In this document: in pieces, positions 46,179 through 54,576 of the stretch
Numbering within the stretch: position 1 is the first letter of the stretch
Layout of the letters: every line of letters begins with the position of its first letter
Assembly: GCA_963796325.1 (NCBI GenBank)
Contig: CAWCLF010000001.1
Span: 2,604,001-2,668,000, forward strand
Direction of reading: 5' to 3'
Length of the DNA: 64,000 bases
DNA from: CAVYGN01 sp963796325
GTDB taxonomy: Bacteria > Spirochaetota > Brevinematia > Brevinematales > JAOACQ01
Made by a program: the position numbers and the translations under genes
Notes under the pieces: model-generated
The model's input: only the letters and a program-made list of their open reading frames with translations
What the model was told of the DNA's origin: nothing
Database searches by the model: none

Positions 46179-46478
46179 ATGCTGGCAAGTTTTTCAATTG
46201 TTCCCATAGGGGCAGGCGAAGACCTCAAGGAAAAAGTGGCCGAGATAATCAGGATAATAGACCTGTCGGGAATTAAATACAGGCTTGGTCCGATGGAAAC
46301 AACGGTCGAAGGAAGAGAAGAGGATATTATACCGCTGATCATGAAATGCCATAATAAAATGGCTGAAATGTCTTCCAGGGTCCTGACAAGCATTGTCATC
46401 GACGATCATAAAAACAGGACGGAACGCATCGAAGGAAAAGTGCGCGATGTTATGGAGATCCTGAAGAAAGGCTCCTGA
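46179..46478 (+). CDS. Thiamine-binding protein of the MTH1187/YkoF family
   Basis: A 99-residue protein matching the MTH1187/YkoF-type thiamine-binding family (former DUF77): MLASFSIVPIGAGEDLKEKVAEIIRIID, KYRLGPMETTVEG, and RVLTSIVIDDHKNR. These form ferredoxin-like homotetramers that bind thiamine-type ligands. AAGGAGGG precedes the ATG. Confidence 0.88.
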   Translation: MLASFSIVPIGAGEDLKEKVAEIIRIIDLSGIKYRLGPMETTVEGREEDIIPLIMKCHNKMAEMSSRVLTSIVIDDHKNRTERIEGKVRDVMEILKKGS

Positions 46479-46510
46479 TGCCGGTTCAACAGATATCGTG
46501 TAAGCGATAT

Positions 46511-46539
46511 TTGATTAAAAACTCGCTCCATTTTATACT
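46511..46539 (+). promoter_or_regulatory. Promoter upstream of a terminated leader
   Basis: TTGATT (46511-46516), 17-bp spacer, TATACT (46534-46539); predicted start near 46546. The resulting RNA runs through a 29-codon ORF to the terminator at 46673-46710 and, with read-through, into the QueG-like gene. Confidence 0.65.
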
Positions 46540-46562
46540 GATAGGCTTTTAAAGAGGTTATT

Positions 46563-46652
46563 ATGAATTTCCCCTGTAATGAAATGTTCCCGATAACGGC
46601 CGGAAAGCGGATTAATATTCGAATCCTGCCCGGAGGGTGTCGTATTTTATAA
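46563..46652 (+). CDS. Possible leader peptide of 29 codons
   Basis: A short frame (MNFPCNEMFPITAGKRINIR to GGCRIL) with AAAGAGG 6 bp before the ATG, inside the leader between promoter 46511-46539 and terminator 46673-46710. No family. It could be a leader peptide controlling attenuation, or chance. Confidence 0.35.
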   Translation: MNFPCNEMFPITAGKRINIRILPGGCRIL

Positions 46653-46672
46653 ATAAAATATTGTTGAAATAT

Positions 46673-46710
46673 AAACCCGTTCCCCGGCTAAGGCAGGGAA
46701 CGGGTTTTTT
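46673..46710 (+). terminator. Strong intrinsic terminator, probable attenuator before the QueG-like gene
   Basis: AAACCCGTTCCC (46673-46684) pairs perfectly with GGGAACGGGTTT (46696-46707), followed by further T residues. It lies about 30 bp before the QueG-like start. An upstream GTTCCCG (about 46588-46594) could pair with the GGGAAC of the 3' arm and act as an anti-terminator. Confidence 0.8.
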
Positions 46711-46738
46711 ATTGGCCATTACAGGAAGAGGAGGGTTT

Positions 46739-47437
46739 ATGCTCGATTCAAAAATGATCAAAAAAAGGGTTTACGGATTCGGAGCCGTTCTGTGCGGGAT
46801 TTCTTCAGCCGACAGGTTTGAGAAGGCCCCCGAAGAATTCAGACCCGGGGATATCTATGAAGGGGCTATGTCGGTAATAGTTTTTGCCGGGAGAATTCCT
46901 GTATCCCTGTTAGTTTCCAAATCGATAGTTCCTTATACCGTATTCGAAGATGTGATCCTGAAGAACGTTTTCGATATTTCCCTGAAGCTTTCGTACCTTC
47001 TTGAAGATAACGGTTTCGCAGGGGTGCCGGTCCCGTCCTCTCCTTACCTTTTCTGGGACGAGGGAAAAAAAGAGGGACGGGGGATATTGTCGCTGCGGCA
47101 TGCAGGCTATTATGCCGGACTCGGATTCCTCGGGAAAAACACCCTTCTTACAAATAATAAATACGGCAATATGATCAGGCTTGGAGCCGTTATAACTGAT
47201 CTGACGCTTGAAAGCGATAAAATCGCCGATTATAATTTCTGCGGCAGGACATGCAGTCTATGCATCGATAACTGCCCGGCTAAAGCAATAGACGGGATAA
47301 AGATAAATCAAAAACTCTGCAGGGAGCATTCTCATACCGATAACGGAAAAGGAACCGAATTTTATTCCTGCAGCCTTTGCAGGAGCATTTGTCCTCATAG
47401 AAGCGGCGAGTCTGTTTTTACTGGTGCAGCCCGATGA
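46739..47437 (+). CDS. QueG-like 4Fe-4S reductase, short form
   Basis: A 232-residue protein resembling the epoxyqueuosine reductase family. It has the central segment GFLGKNTLLTNNKYGNMIRLGAVITD and two 4Fe-4S clusters (CGRTCSLCIDNCPAKAI and CSLCRSICPH). The N-terminal part is short, and the C-terminal HEAT region of true QueG is absent, so it belongs to the broader DUF1730-type Fe-S group. Queuosine function is uncertain. GAGGAGGG precedes the ATG at 46739. The 3' end overlaps the convergent FMN reductase gene by 20 bp. Confidence 0.8.
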   Translation: MLDSKMIKKRVYGFGAVLCGISSADRFEKAPEEFRPGDIYEGAMSVIVFAGRIPVSLLVSKSIVPYTVFEDVILKNVFDISLKLSYLLEDNGFAGVPVPSSPYLFWDEGKKEGRGILSLRHAGYYAGLGFLGKNTLLTNNKYGNMIRLGAVITDLTLESDKIADYNFCGRTCSLCIDNCPAKAIDGIKINQKLCREHSHTDNGKGTEFYSCSLCRSICPHRSGESVFTGAAR

Positions 47438-48008
47438 CATCATCCGGGCCGGACAAATTCATTTCAATCCATGCTTCAAAAGCCTTCATAAAACTCAAAA
47501 CGAATTCCTCTGTGCTCCGGCTTAACAGGGATCCGTCCGGTCCGAACAGCTGGTCTCCCCCTCCGATATATGCTTCTGGCTGCGCCATTACGGGAACGTT
47601 AAGATAAACAAGAGACTGCCTAAGGTGATGATTGGCCCCGAATCCTCCTATCGCCCCCCTCGATACGCTTGCAACCGCTCCCGGTTTTCCGTTCCAGACG
47701 CTCTTGCCGAAAGGTCTGGAACCTACATCGAGGGCATTTTTGAGAACGCCGGGAACCGACCTGTTATATTCCGGGGTGACAAAAAGGAAAGCTTCGTAAT
47801 TTTTCATTTTCTCCCTGAACTCCGTCCATGCCGGCGGGATCTTTCCATCTTCTTCGAGGTCCTGGTTGTATAAGGGCAGCATGGCGATATCGATAATGTC
47901 CATTGTATAAGACACCGGCGCCATTCCTATCATAACTTGAGCCATCTTCCTGTTTACGGAATCACGTCTTAAACTTCCTACAATCACGGCTATTTTTCTG
48001 GTTTTCAT
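47418..48008 (-). CDS. NADPH-dependent FMN reductase
   Basis: A 196-residue flavodoxin-like reductase. VGSLRRDSVNRKMA binds the FMN phosphate, FVTPEYNRSVPGVLKNALD is the family signature, and SRGAIGGFGA follows. Enzymes of this group reduce FMN, quinones or azo dyes. The ATG at 48008 is preferred (GAGGG upstream). It is followed on the same strand by no close partner; the aldo/keto reductase gene lies 48 bp upstream in the same direction. Confidence 0.92.
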   Translation of the reverse strand: MKTRKIAVIVGSLRRDSVNRKMAQVMIGMAPVSYTMDIIDIAMLPLYNQDLEEDGKIPPAWTEFREKMKNYEAFLFVTPEYNRSVPGVLKNALDVGSRPFGKSVWNGKPGAVASVSRGAIGGFGANHHLRQSLVYLNVPVMAQPEAYIGGGDQLFGPDGSLLSRSTEEFVLSFMKAFEAWIEMNLSGPDDVIGLHQ

Positions 48009-48056
48009 ATAATCCCTCAAATTTTCAGAAATTCTATTTTTTTGAACCTTGATTTT

Positions 48057-49040
48057 TTAAATCATGTCCTGCAGCGGTTTATTCCCCAGCACTGTCTCGA
48101 TCCTCTCCAAAGCATCAGGCGTAAGTTTCGGGACAATTTCGAGGGACTTGATATTCTCGGCCAGCTGTTCGGGACGGCTCGCTCCTGTAATAACGGTGCT
48201 GACATTTTGATTTTTCACACACCAGGCGATCGCAAGCTGGGCAAGCGAACAACCTAAATCCGATGCTATCGGCATGAGCTCCTTGACTTTCCCTATCTTT
48301 TCCGTGGTGAGCTCCCTGTCCCTGAGCCATTCGTAACCCTGCATAGCCAGGCGGCTTCCCGCAGGAATTCCGCCGTTATACTTGCCGGTAAGGATCCCTG
48401 AATCAAGAGGGCTCCATGTCGTGAGCCCCAGTCCCGTTTCCCTGTAAAGCCTTAAAAATTCCTTCTCGACCTTTTCACGTGCGAACATATTGTACTGCGG
48501 CTGTTCCATCTGCGGCTTATGGAGATGGTGCCTGTCGGCGATCATATAAGCCTGCATGATCTGTTCCGCGCTCCATTCGGAAGTGCCCCAATAAAGGGCC
48601 TTCCCCTGGGAGATAATATCATGCATCGCCCGCACGGTCTCTTCCACAGGCGTTTCAGGGTCCGGCCTGTGGCAAAAAATCAGGTCTACATAATCAAGCT
48701 GAAGGCGCTTCAGCGATCCTTCTATAGCCTGCATCAGGTATTTCCTGTTCAGGGTGAATCTTTCATTAGGACCTTCGTTCAAACCCCAGAAAAATTTCGT
48801 TGAAATGGAATAGCTCACCCTCCTCCAGCCGAGTTTTTTAAGAGTATTCCCCATTATTATTTCGGACTGCCCCAGTGCATACGCTTCCGCATTATCGAAG
48901 AAATTGACGCCGGCGTCATATGCCGACTTCATCAGGGCGATCGATTTACTTTCGTCGACCTGCGCGCCGTAGGTTACCCATGAACCGAGCGAGAGCTCGC
49001 TTAACTTGAGCCCCGCACTCCCAAGACGTCTGTAATTCAT
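48057..49040 (-). CDS. Aldo/keto reductase
   Basis: A 327-residue (beta/alpha)8 oxidoreductase related to the Kv-beta/YghZ group (MNYRRLGSAGLKLSELSLGSW; FDNAEAYALGQSE). Catalytic Asp and Tyr lie in DNAEAY, Lys in STKFFWG and His in IFCHRPD. NADPH-binding segment VITGASRPEQLAEN near the C-terminus. The ATG at 49040 is supported by GAGGAAG. Probably an operon with the FMN reductase downstream. Substrate unknown. Confidence 0.93.
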   Translation of the reverse strand: MNYRRLGSAGLKLSELSLGSWVTYGAQVDESKSIALMKSAYDAGVNFFDNAEAYALGQSEIIMGNTLKKLGWRRVSYSISTKFFWGLNEGPNERFTLNRKYLMQAIEGSLKRLQLDYVDLIFCHRPDPETPVEETVRAMHDIISQGKALYWGTSEWSAEQIMQAYMIADRHHLHKPQMEQPQYNMFAREKVEKEFLRLYRETGLGLTTWSPLDSGILTGKYNGGIPAGSRLAMQGYEWLRDRELTTEKIGKVKELMPIASDLGCSLAQLAIAWCVKNQNVSTVITGASRPEQLAENIKSLEIVPKLTPDALERIETVLGNKPLQDMI

Positions 49041-49355
49041 AAACAACTTCCTCGTTATTAAAATTAACTTTGTTATTAATAACTGAGCATCCTGAATTCC
49101 CATAGTCGCCCATGGTCACTGCCTCACCGCCTTGGCTTGTACCGGCTTGTCCGATGAATTATAAATGACCATAATGAAATAATAATCATTTTGCCCCCGG
49201 TTTTCAAATTATTTGCGGTACTTTTCCGGAAATATCCGCCATGCCGCATAGAAACACAAAGGATTACCGGAATATAACTCCGGAACTATTGACAAACTTT
49301 GATTGTTGATCTATAAATAATGGTTTAAATAACAAATTATTTAAGGAGGAAACAT
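49041..49355 (+). promoter_or_regulatory. Divergent intergenic region with promoter and TSS-proximal stem-loop
   Basis: A 315-bp region between divergent genes. TTGACA (49289-49294), 17 bp and TATAAA (49312-49317) form the promoter of the C45-type gene. The start near 49324 is at once followed by TTAAATAACAAATTATTTAA (49325-49344), an 8-bp stem with CAAA loop, directly before the GGAGG site. A further CCGGA/TCCGG inverted repeat lies at about 49267-49283. I see nothing else supportable in 49041-49260. Confidence 0.7.
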
Positions 49356-51218
49356 ATGGGCGATTTCGATAGATTGACTGCGGCGTTTGCAAAGGACAAA
49401 TTTATAGTAAAGGACCATTTTTTATATCAGGGCAGGCTCGGCATAATGGCGGAGCATAATACGGCAGTCAACAGCGACAACAACAAGCCTAAAAAGGCAT
49501 TTTATGTGGAAGGAAGCAGTTATGAAATGGGGTATCTTCTCGGATACCTGGCGGAGCCTGATGTTTCGAGCATGACCACCGACTTTGCCGACAGCATAGT
49601 CCTTTCTTTTATATCCGACGACGTATCGGTTAAGGGAAACATCATTAAAGAAGTCCTTGGCAAACTTATAATGGATATTGCAAAAGACCTTTCGAAGCAT
49701 GACCATATTATCGTCCCGCCCGAGCTCGATGAGGAAATGAACGGGATTTTGAAGGGCTGCCGGGATATAACAAAGAAGCAAGGCAAGAATACGAAAGTTA
49801 CAAAAGAAAATCTTTTAATGATAAACCTGGGCCATGATATACTCTGTTCAATGATCTATACAGGAGATTTTTTATCTTTAAACCTGAACGAGCAGGGCAT
49901 TCAAATCAGCGATTTAAAAAACCGGCTGAAGCAAAAAAAAGAACCCATAGAACCCGGGGATGTTGATGCAGAACTCAGAAAATCAAATATACCTCCCCAG
50001 GAAGATTTTTTCATTAAACTGATGCATTTAAACATCAAGTCCGGGGATTTAAAATTACCCATGATGTGCAACGGTTTTTCCGTTTTCGGAAAATCGGCCG
50101 GCGGCGGGCACTACATGGGAAGGGATTTCATGTTCCCTACCGGAGGGGTATACCAGGATACGGCCTGCTTCATCATAAATAATCCCGTCAATGTTTATTC
50201 GGAGGACGGTATAAAAGCACTTCCGACCGTCAATTTAGCAGCCCCCGGTTTCGTGGGAAGCCCAACATCGATGAACAGCAAGCGCATATGCTGCGGGGTC
50301 CAGATCGTTGCCGCGGGCAACTGCACGCCGGACAGCATCGGGGTCAACTCGCTTCTTCTAGTCAGGCATACCGCGCAGTTTGCCGACAGCGCCGAAAACG
50401 CGGTAAAAATCATGGCCGGTCTCGAGAAAGGCGTTTCCTGGCTTTACCTTGTCGGCGACGGTGAAAACGACAGGGCATGCGTCGTCGAAGCCGGGTCTTC
50501 GAAGGTGAACAGGGATTTTCTTTTCTATCCCGACCAGGAATTGAAGAATAATAAATTCTTTCCCGACCATGCCTATCTGAATTCCCATAAAACCGCTGAC
50601 TGGCAGAACGGCATTATGGTACGATGGAACGATTACAGGTATCATAAGGAATATCTTGATTTAAACAAAGACCTTTACTCATGGTATAACGAGCATCATG
50701 ACCCGAAAATAGTGTACCGGGAAGGAGCTTTCAGCGAAAACGCCTGCATAGACGATTCTCTTAATGAAAGCAACTGCGCGGGCACATATTATTTCACTCC
50801 GCAGCGGGAATCAAACGATGAATATTTACTGGTTACAAACAGTTATATCATCCCTGAAATGAGGCTCGCAATGATGTGGGACTGGTCCGCCATGATAAAC
50901 GGTTCGAAAAGCCATGGCATCGCGAAAACCGACGATATTCAATGGCGCTATGACAAGCTCAACCAGCTTTTCCATCTTAAACTCAGCGAAGGGGTGATCG
51001 ATTACGAGAAGGCAAAAGAACTTATCGATTATCTCTCGCCGGCAAGCATGTTCGGGGACGATTACGCTCATTACTATGACAACGGCCCGCAGGACGACGG
51101 CTGGAGAAGGATCGAGGGAAGCACCGCCCTGTGCGACCTGAAAAATATGACAATCGAAGCCCACTACGGATACTTCAAGGACGAATGGGTGAAGATAACC
51201 CTCCCCAATTATATTTAG
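49356..51218 (+). CDS. C45-type Ntn-hydrolase-like protein
   Basis: A 620-residue protein. The middle segment LKLPMMCNGFSVFGKSAGGGHYMGRDFMF fits the start of the C45 (acyl-CoA:6-APA acyltransferase/linear amide hydrolase) catalytic domain, with Cys238 as the likely N-terminal nucleophile after self-cleavage. GRDF then stands in the place of the usual N-x-D/W. The N-terminal 237 residues resemble the helical pro-region (YEMGYLLGYLAE). No signal peptide. Probable amide-bond hydrolase; substrate unknown. AAGGAGG precedes the ATG. It overlaps the convergent flavodoxin-ferredoxin gene by 4 bp. Confidence 0.72.
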   Translation: MGDFDRLTAAFAKDKFIVKDHFLYQGRLGIMAEHNTAVNSDNNKPKKAFYVEGSSYEMGYLLGYLAEPDVSSMTTDFADSIVLSFISDDVSVKGNIIKEVLGKLIMDIAKDLSKHDHIIVPPELDEEMNGILKGCRDITKKQGKNTKVTKENLLMINLGHDILCSMIYTGDFLSLNLNEQGIQISDLKNRLKQKKEPIEPGDVDAELRKSNIPPQEDFFIKLMHLNIKSGDLKLPMMCNGFSVFGKSAGGGHYMGRDFMFPTGGVYQDTACFIINNPVNVYSEDGIKALPTVNLAAPGFVGSPTSMNSKRICCGVQIVAAGNCTPDSIGVNSLLLVRHTAQFADSAENAVKIMAGLEKGVSWLYLVGDGENDRACVVEAGSSKVNRDFLFYPDQELKNNKFFPDHAYLNSHKTADWQNGIMVRWNDYRYHKEYLDLNKDLYSWYNEHHDPKIVYREGAFSENACIDDSLNESNCAGTYYFTPQRESNDEYLLVTNSYIIPEMRLAMMWDWSAMINGSKSHGIAKTDDIQWRYDKLNQLFHLKLSEGVIDYEKAKELIDYLSPASMFGDDYAHYYDNGPQDDGWRRIEGSTALCDLKNMTIEAHYGYFKDEWVKITLPNYI

Positions 51219-52135
51219 GAGTGCATCAGGCCCTTTCCCTGCGGATATACGGCGGATTTTGGCTGTTCGTGGCTGGGCATCGGCCCTCTGCCGGCGGCAG
51301 CCTTGGCAAAGAGTTTGTCCCATTTTTCAGGATCGCAATTAAATCTCAACACGCCGTTTGAACAGCTATTGACGCATTCGCCGCAGTGAATACAGTCAGG
51401 TTTTCCGCCGATATCAAGAACGCCTTCTTCTAATTTCAATCGCTGAACCGGACAGGCTTTAACACATTTTCCGCATAAACTGCATGATGAAGGATCCATT
51501 TTAAGACCTGGATAAATATGCTTTTGCCAGAACTTTTCCCTGAAGACTGTCTTTGCCTTTATCACCGATGAAATTGACTGAAAATTCAAACTTCCGGTCG
51601 CATCCTTAATACAGCTTTCCTCCATGCCTTGTAATGAACCGATCCGGTCCGCCAGGTTTGAAATTACCGGAATACTTCCGGGACCGGGCAAACCATCGCC
51701 GGCTTTAGTTTTAAGAATCCTGGACATATTGTGGAATGCCTCGATTTTCATGCCGCAGATATTGATCCGCCCGGTTTTTTGAAGCATCACAGCTGTTTCA
51801 TACAGGGAAACTCCCGATGAGATTGTTCCATATGTCACGAAGGGAATCGAGAATTTTCCCCACTTTCCTCCGGGTTCGGGCAGATTCCGGATAATATCGA
51901 GCACGTTATAATGCATGTGATGGGCGTATACAGGACCGCCGACGCATAAAAGATCATGCAGAGCGACGGCGTTATCCAGATATTCCCTGAAGTTCCTGTC
52001 CTTAAAAAGCTGCCCTTTTCCCGTAAGGTCCAGGATCTGTGCTTCCACCATTCTCTTATCAAGTTCATCCTCGAGCATCTTTGCAGTTTTAAGAGTGTTG
52101 CCGCCGGGACTGAAAACCATAATTAGAGCCTTCAT
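51215..52135 (-). CDS. EFR1-type flavodoxin-ferredoxin fusion protein
   Basis: A 306-residue protein. The N-terminal flavodoxin-like domain (MKALIMVFSPGGNTLKTA, FMN-phosphate loop; VGGPVYAHHM; VTYGTISSGV) is joined to two 4Fe-4S clusters at the C-terminus (CSLCGKCVKACPV, CIHCGECVNSCSN). This EFR1 layout is a soluble electron carrier of anaerobes. The ATG at 52135 has GGAGG 9 bp upstream and is preferred over 52141. It is encoded directly downstream of a TetR gene in the same direction, which may control it. Confidence 0.88.
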   Translation of the reverse strand: MKALIMVFSPGGNTLKTAKMLEDELDKRMVEAQILDLTGKGQLFKDRNFREYLDNAVALHDLLCVGGPVYAHHMHYNVLDIIRNLPEPGGKWGKFSIPFVTYGTISSGVSLYETAVMLQKTGRINICGMKIEAFHNMSRILKTKAGDGLPGPGSIPVISNLADRIGSLQGMEESCIKDATGSLNFQSISSVIKAKTVFREKFWQKHIYPGLKMDPSSCSLCGKCVKACPVQRLKLEEGVLDIGGKPDCIHCGECVNSCSNGVLRFNCDPEKWDKLFAKAAAGRGPMPSHEQPKSAVYPQGKGLMHS

Positions 52136-52189
52136 ATTCATATTCCTCCTTTTATAATAATGGGCATCTGCCCGTTATTAATCAAAAAA

Positions 52190-52774
52190 TTAATAAAACT
52201 GTTTTACGCCTGAGATATGGTAATTTAAAAACAGGATTATATTGTTGACAGTTTCGGAATCGTCCCTGTATCCCTCGGCGATTGAAATCAGGGCCTCAAG
52301 GAAATTCCGTGCGATGATATGCATGATCAAAAGTTCAGGCCCGGATGTCTTTATTATTTCTACTTTTAAATTTTCCGAAAAATGATTCTTCAGCAAAGAA
52401 ACCGTTTCCTCTTTAAAAGAAGCATATTTCGTTCCCCCGCTCCTGTTCATGATTATAATAAATTCATCCCTGTGCAATTTTATGAACTCGGCAATCTTTG
52501 CTGACAGGATCTCCGTATTCCCTAAAACAATTTCCTCTTTCCCGGGATGGCTGAAAATCTGCCTTATAAAGCTGTTGAACAGGCGATAAAAAGATGCTGT
52601 TACAGCATAAAACAACTCCTCTTTGCTCCTGAAATAATTGTACAAATTGCCCTTGCTTATTCCGGCTTCCAAGGCAATCTCCCTTGTCGAGGCAAAGACG
52701 AATCCCTTCTCTCTGAATTCTTGAACTGCAGCATGCAGGATTCTTTCCCTTATTTCATCTTTAAGTACCTGCAA
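52190..52774 (-). CDS. TetR-family transcriptional regulator (TTG start)
   Basis: A 194-residue repressor: N-terminal helix-turn-helix (ERILHAAVQEFREKGF, STREIALEAGISKGNLYNYF) and a helical ligand domain. The ATG at 52819 would lie inside the -35 box of a consensus promoter, so it cannot be the start. TTG at 52774 has GGAGG 6 bp upstream and follows the predicted transcript start, giving QVLKDEIRERI. The gene and the flavodoxin-ferredoxin gene 54 bp downstream probably form an operon. Confidence 0.88.
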   Translation of the reverse strand: MQVLKDEIRERILHAAVQEFREKGFVFASTREIALEAGISKGNLYNYFRSKEELFYAVTASFYRLFNSFIRQIFSHPGKEEIVLGNTEILSAKIAEFIKLHRDEFIIIMNRSGGTKYASFKEETVSLLKNHFSENLKVEIIKTSGPELLIMHIIARNFLEALISIAEGYRDDSETVNNIILFLNYHISGVKQFY

Positions 52775-52798
52775 TAATGACCTCCTGCCCTTTATTAA

Positions 52799-52827
52799 AT
52801 TATATCCTGTTTTTCCCATCTTGTCAA
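52799..52827 (-). promoter_or_regulatory. Consensus promoter for the TetR operon
   Basis: On the minus strand TTGACA (52822-52827), 17-bp spacer and TATAAT (52799-52804): a perfect match to the housekeeping consensus, with the transcript start near 52792. It fixes the TetR start at the TTG at 52774. Confidence 0.85.
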
Positions 52828-52860
52828 GATAGATCCGATAGATAGAATCCGATTGTCAGT

Positions 52861-54393
52861 TCAGGCCCTTTCCCTGCGGAACTGCGACAGGATGACGAGA
52901 AAAGCAAGCCCGCCGGCGCATAGATAGGCGAATATATCGCCGATCCGGCTGTAAACGGTGGTCACCCCATGAATCGGTACGGCGGCCAGCATAATACCCC
53001 TGCTGTCGGTGAAGTAGTTCCGGCTTGCAATTATCCGCCCCTTGTAATCGGCGATCGTCGATATCCCATAACCTGCAGGGCGCACCAATGAAAAACCGTT
53101 TTCAACTGCGCGGTAAGTCGCCGTAACCGCATCTTCCCATTCATAGGGATGTATATCGCTATAGGGTGCAAGCAGGATATCGGCGTTGTTTTCGCCCGCC
53201 TGCCTGATGAGCGGCGGAAAATGCAGATCGTTGCAGATAGAAGTACATAGGCGTCCGTAAGCCGACCCGGTGACCGGCAGTTTCCCGTTACCGGCTATCT
53301 CATAATAACTTTCGATAGGAAAGACCGGGTATGTTTTGTCATAGGTCCATCGTAAACCGCCTGTATTGTCGATCAAAATGGACTGGTTGCGGATAAATTG
53401 CTGCGCACTGGTCCGGGTGGCGACCCCCAGTGAAATTTCAAGGCATGCATCGTACTCCCTTGCCAGAACCGCCGCCTGCGCCAGGGCATTATCTTTATCT
53501 TCCTCTAGGATTGTAACAGCACCCTCTTCCCATGCTACTATTTTAGCTCCGGCGCGGAGCGCTGTTTCGGTTCGCGCCAGCATCTCTACAAGGCCGGCTT
53601 TAAATTGCGGGCGAACTGCGGCCCGCTGGGCGTCAGCGGACTGGTTGAAAGTAAGCCAGTCTATTCCGCTTCTCGCTTTCAGTGATACCGAGCTGTCGAT
53701 GGTTATGGCGGCAGCCTCAACAACCGGAGGGGACGGTACGAAAAAGTTCAGCCTCAAGCTGCCGTAGATTAATACTGCGAAAAGAACGGCCGTAAAAGTC
53801 ACGGCGATCCCGCGGACCGGTTTCAAGTCGAAGCCGTTTTCCCAGAGCGCATTAACCGTAGAGGCGAACCATGCCAGGATAAAGGTAATTCCCCACATTC
53901 CCGTGACCGACAGGATCTGCATCAGGGCAAGGTTGTCGAACTGGGTGTATGCCGGTGAACCGGTGGAATTGACAATCCTTATGAGTGACATCAGCCAGTC
54001 CGACGCTGCAAACGCCATGGGGAAGACAAGCACGCGCACCCAGGACCCCAGCCGTCTCCCGATAATGCTGTCGGCAGCATACGGCAATGTAAACAACAGC
54101 CCCTTCATCACCGGGAATATGATAATTCCAAGAATAAATAATTTTATGTTGCTTAAATCGATGCTGCGGATTGCAATGCAAATACCTGCCGCATAAGCTA
54201 TAAAGACAGGTAAAATAGCTGTCCATGCCCGTTTCGACGTGCGTACAAAGCGCAGCAGGAAAACCGGCGCGAGCCATGCAGCAATCGGGATTACCGTCTG
54301 AACAATAGTAAAAGGCAGAAGGATAAAGCCTGCAGCCAGCCACAGCCAATGAAGGCGATCATAAGATTCGATATTATTAACATTCTCCGTCAT
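52861..54393 (-). CDS. lnt: Apolipoprotein N-acyltransferase (Lnt)-like protein
   Basis: About 510 residues: six to seven membrane segments in the N-terminal half, then a periplasmic nitrilase-type domain. The catalytic triad is visible as Glu in KIVAWEEGAV, Lys in WTYDKTYPVF and Cys in CTSICNDLHFP, with a last membrane helix at the C-terminus. Lnt adds the third acyl chain to lipoproteins in diderms. The length suits, but the sequence is divergent, so a related nitrilase-like membrane enzyme is possible. The ATG at 54393 has AGAGAGG 9 bp upstream and is preferred over TTG 54414 and ATG 54399. Confidence 0.82.
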   Translation of the reverse strand: MTENVNNIESYDRLHWLWLAAGFILLPFTIVQTVIPIAAWLAPVFLLRFVRTSKRAWTAILPVFIAYAAGICIAIRSIDLSNIKLFILGIIIFPVMKGLLFTLPYAADSIIGRRLGSWVRVLVFPMAFAASDWLMSLIRIVNSTGSPAYTQFDNLALMQILSVTGMWGITFILAWFASTVNALWENGFDLKPVRGIAVTFTAVLFAVLIYGSLRLNFFVPSPPVVEAAAITIDSSVSLKARSGIDWLTFNQSADAQRAAVRPQFKAGLVEMLARTETALRAGAKIVAWEEGAVTILEEDKDNALAQAAVLAREYDACLEISLGVATRTSAQQFIRNQSILIDNTGGLRWTYDKTYPVFPIESYYEIAGNGKLPVTGSAYGRLCTSICNDLHFPPLIRQAGENNADILLAPYSDIHPYEWEDAVTATYRAVENGFSLVRPAGYGISTIADYKGRIIASRNYFTDSRGIMLAAVPIHGVTTVYSRIGDIFAYLCAGGLAFLVILSQFRRERA

Positions 54394-54576
54394 ATACATT
54401 AACCTCTCTCTCAAGATCTATGTATCTCCAAGATAAAAAGTATATTAAAATCATAAATTCATGTCAAAAATATGACGGCCGGGTACAGTTTGATTATTAT
54501 TGCATTTTTTTTACGGTAAGTATATTATCAATTAACAATACTTTTATTTTGGCTCATCCGTCCGGGAGGTTTTCCA

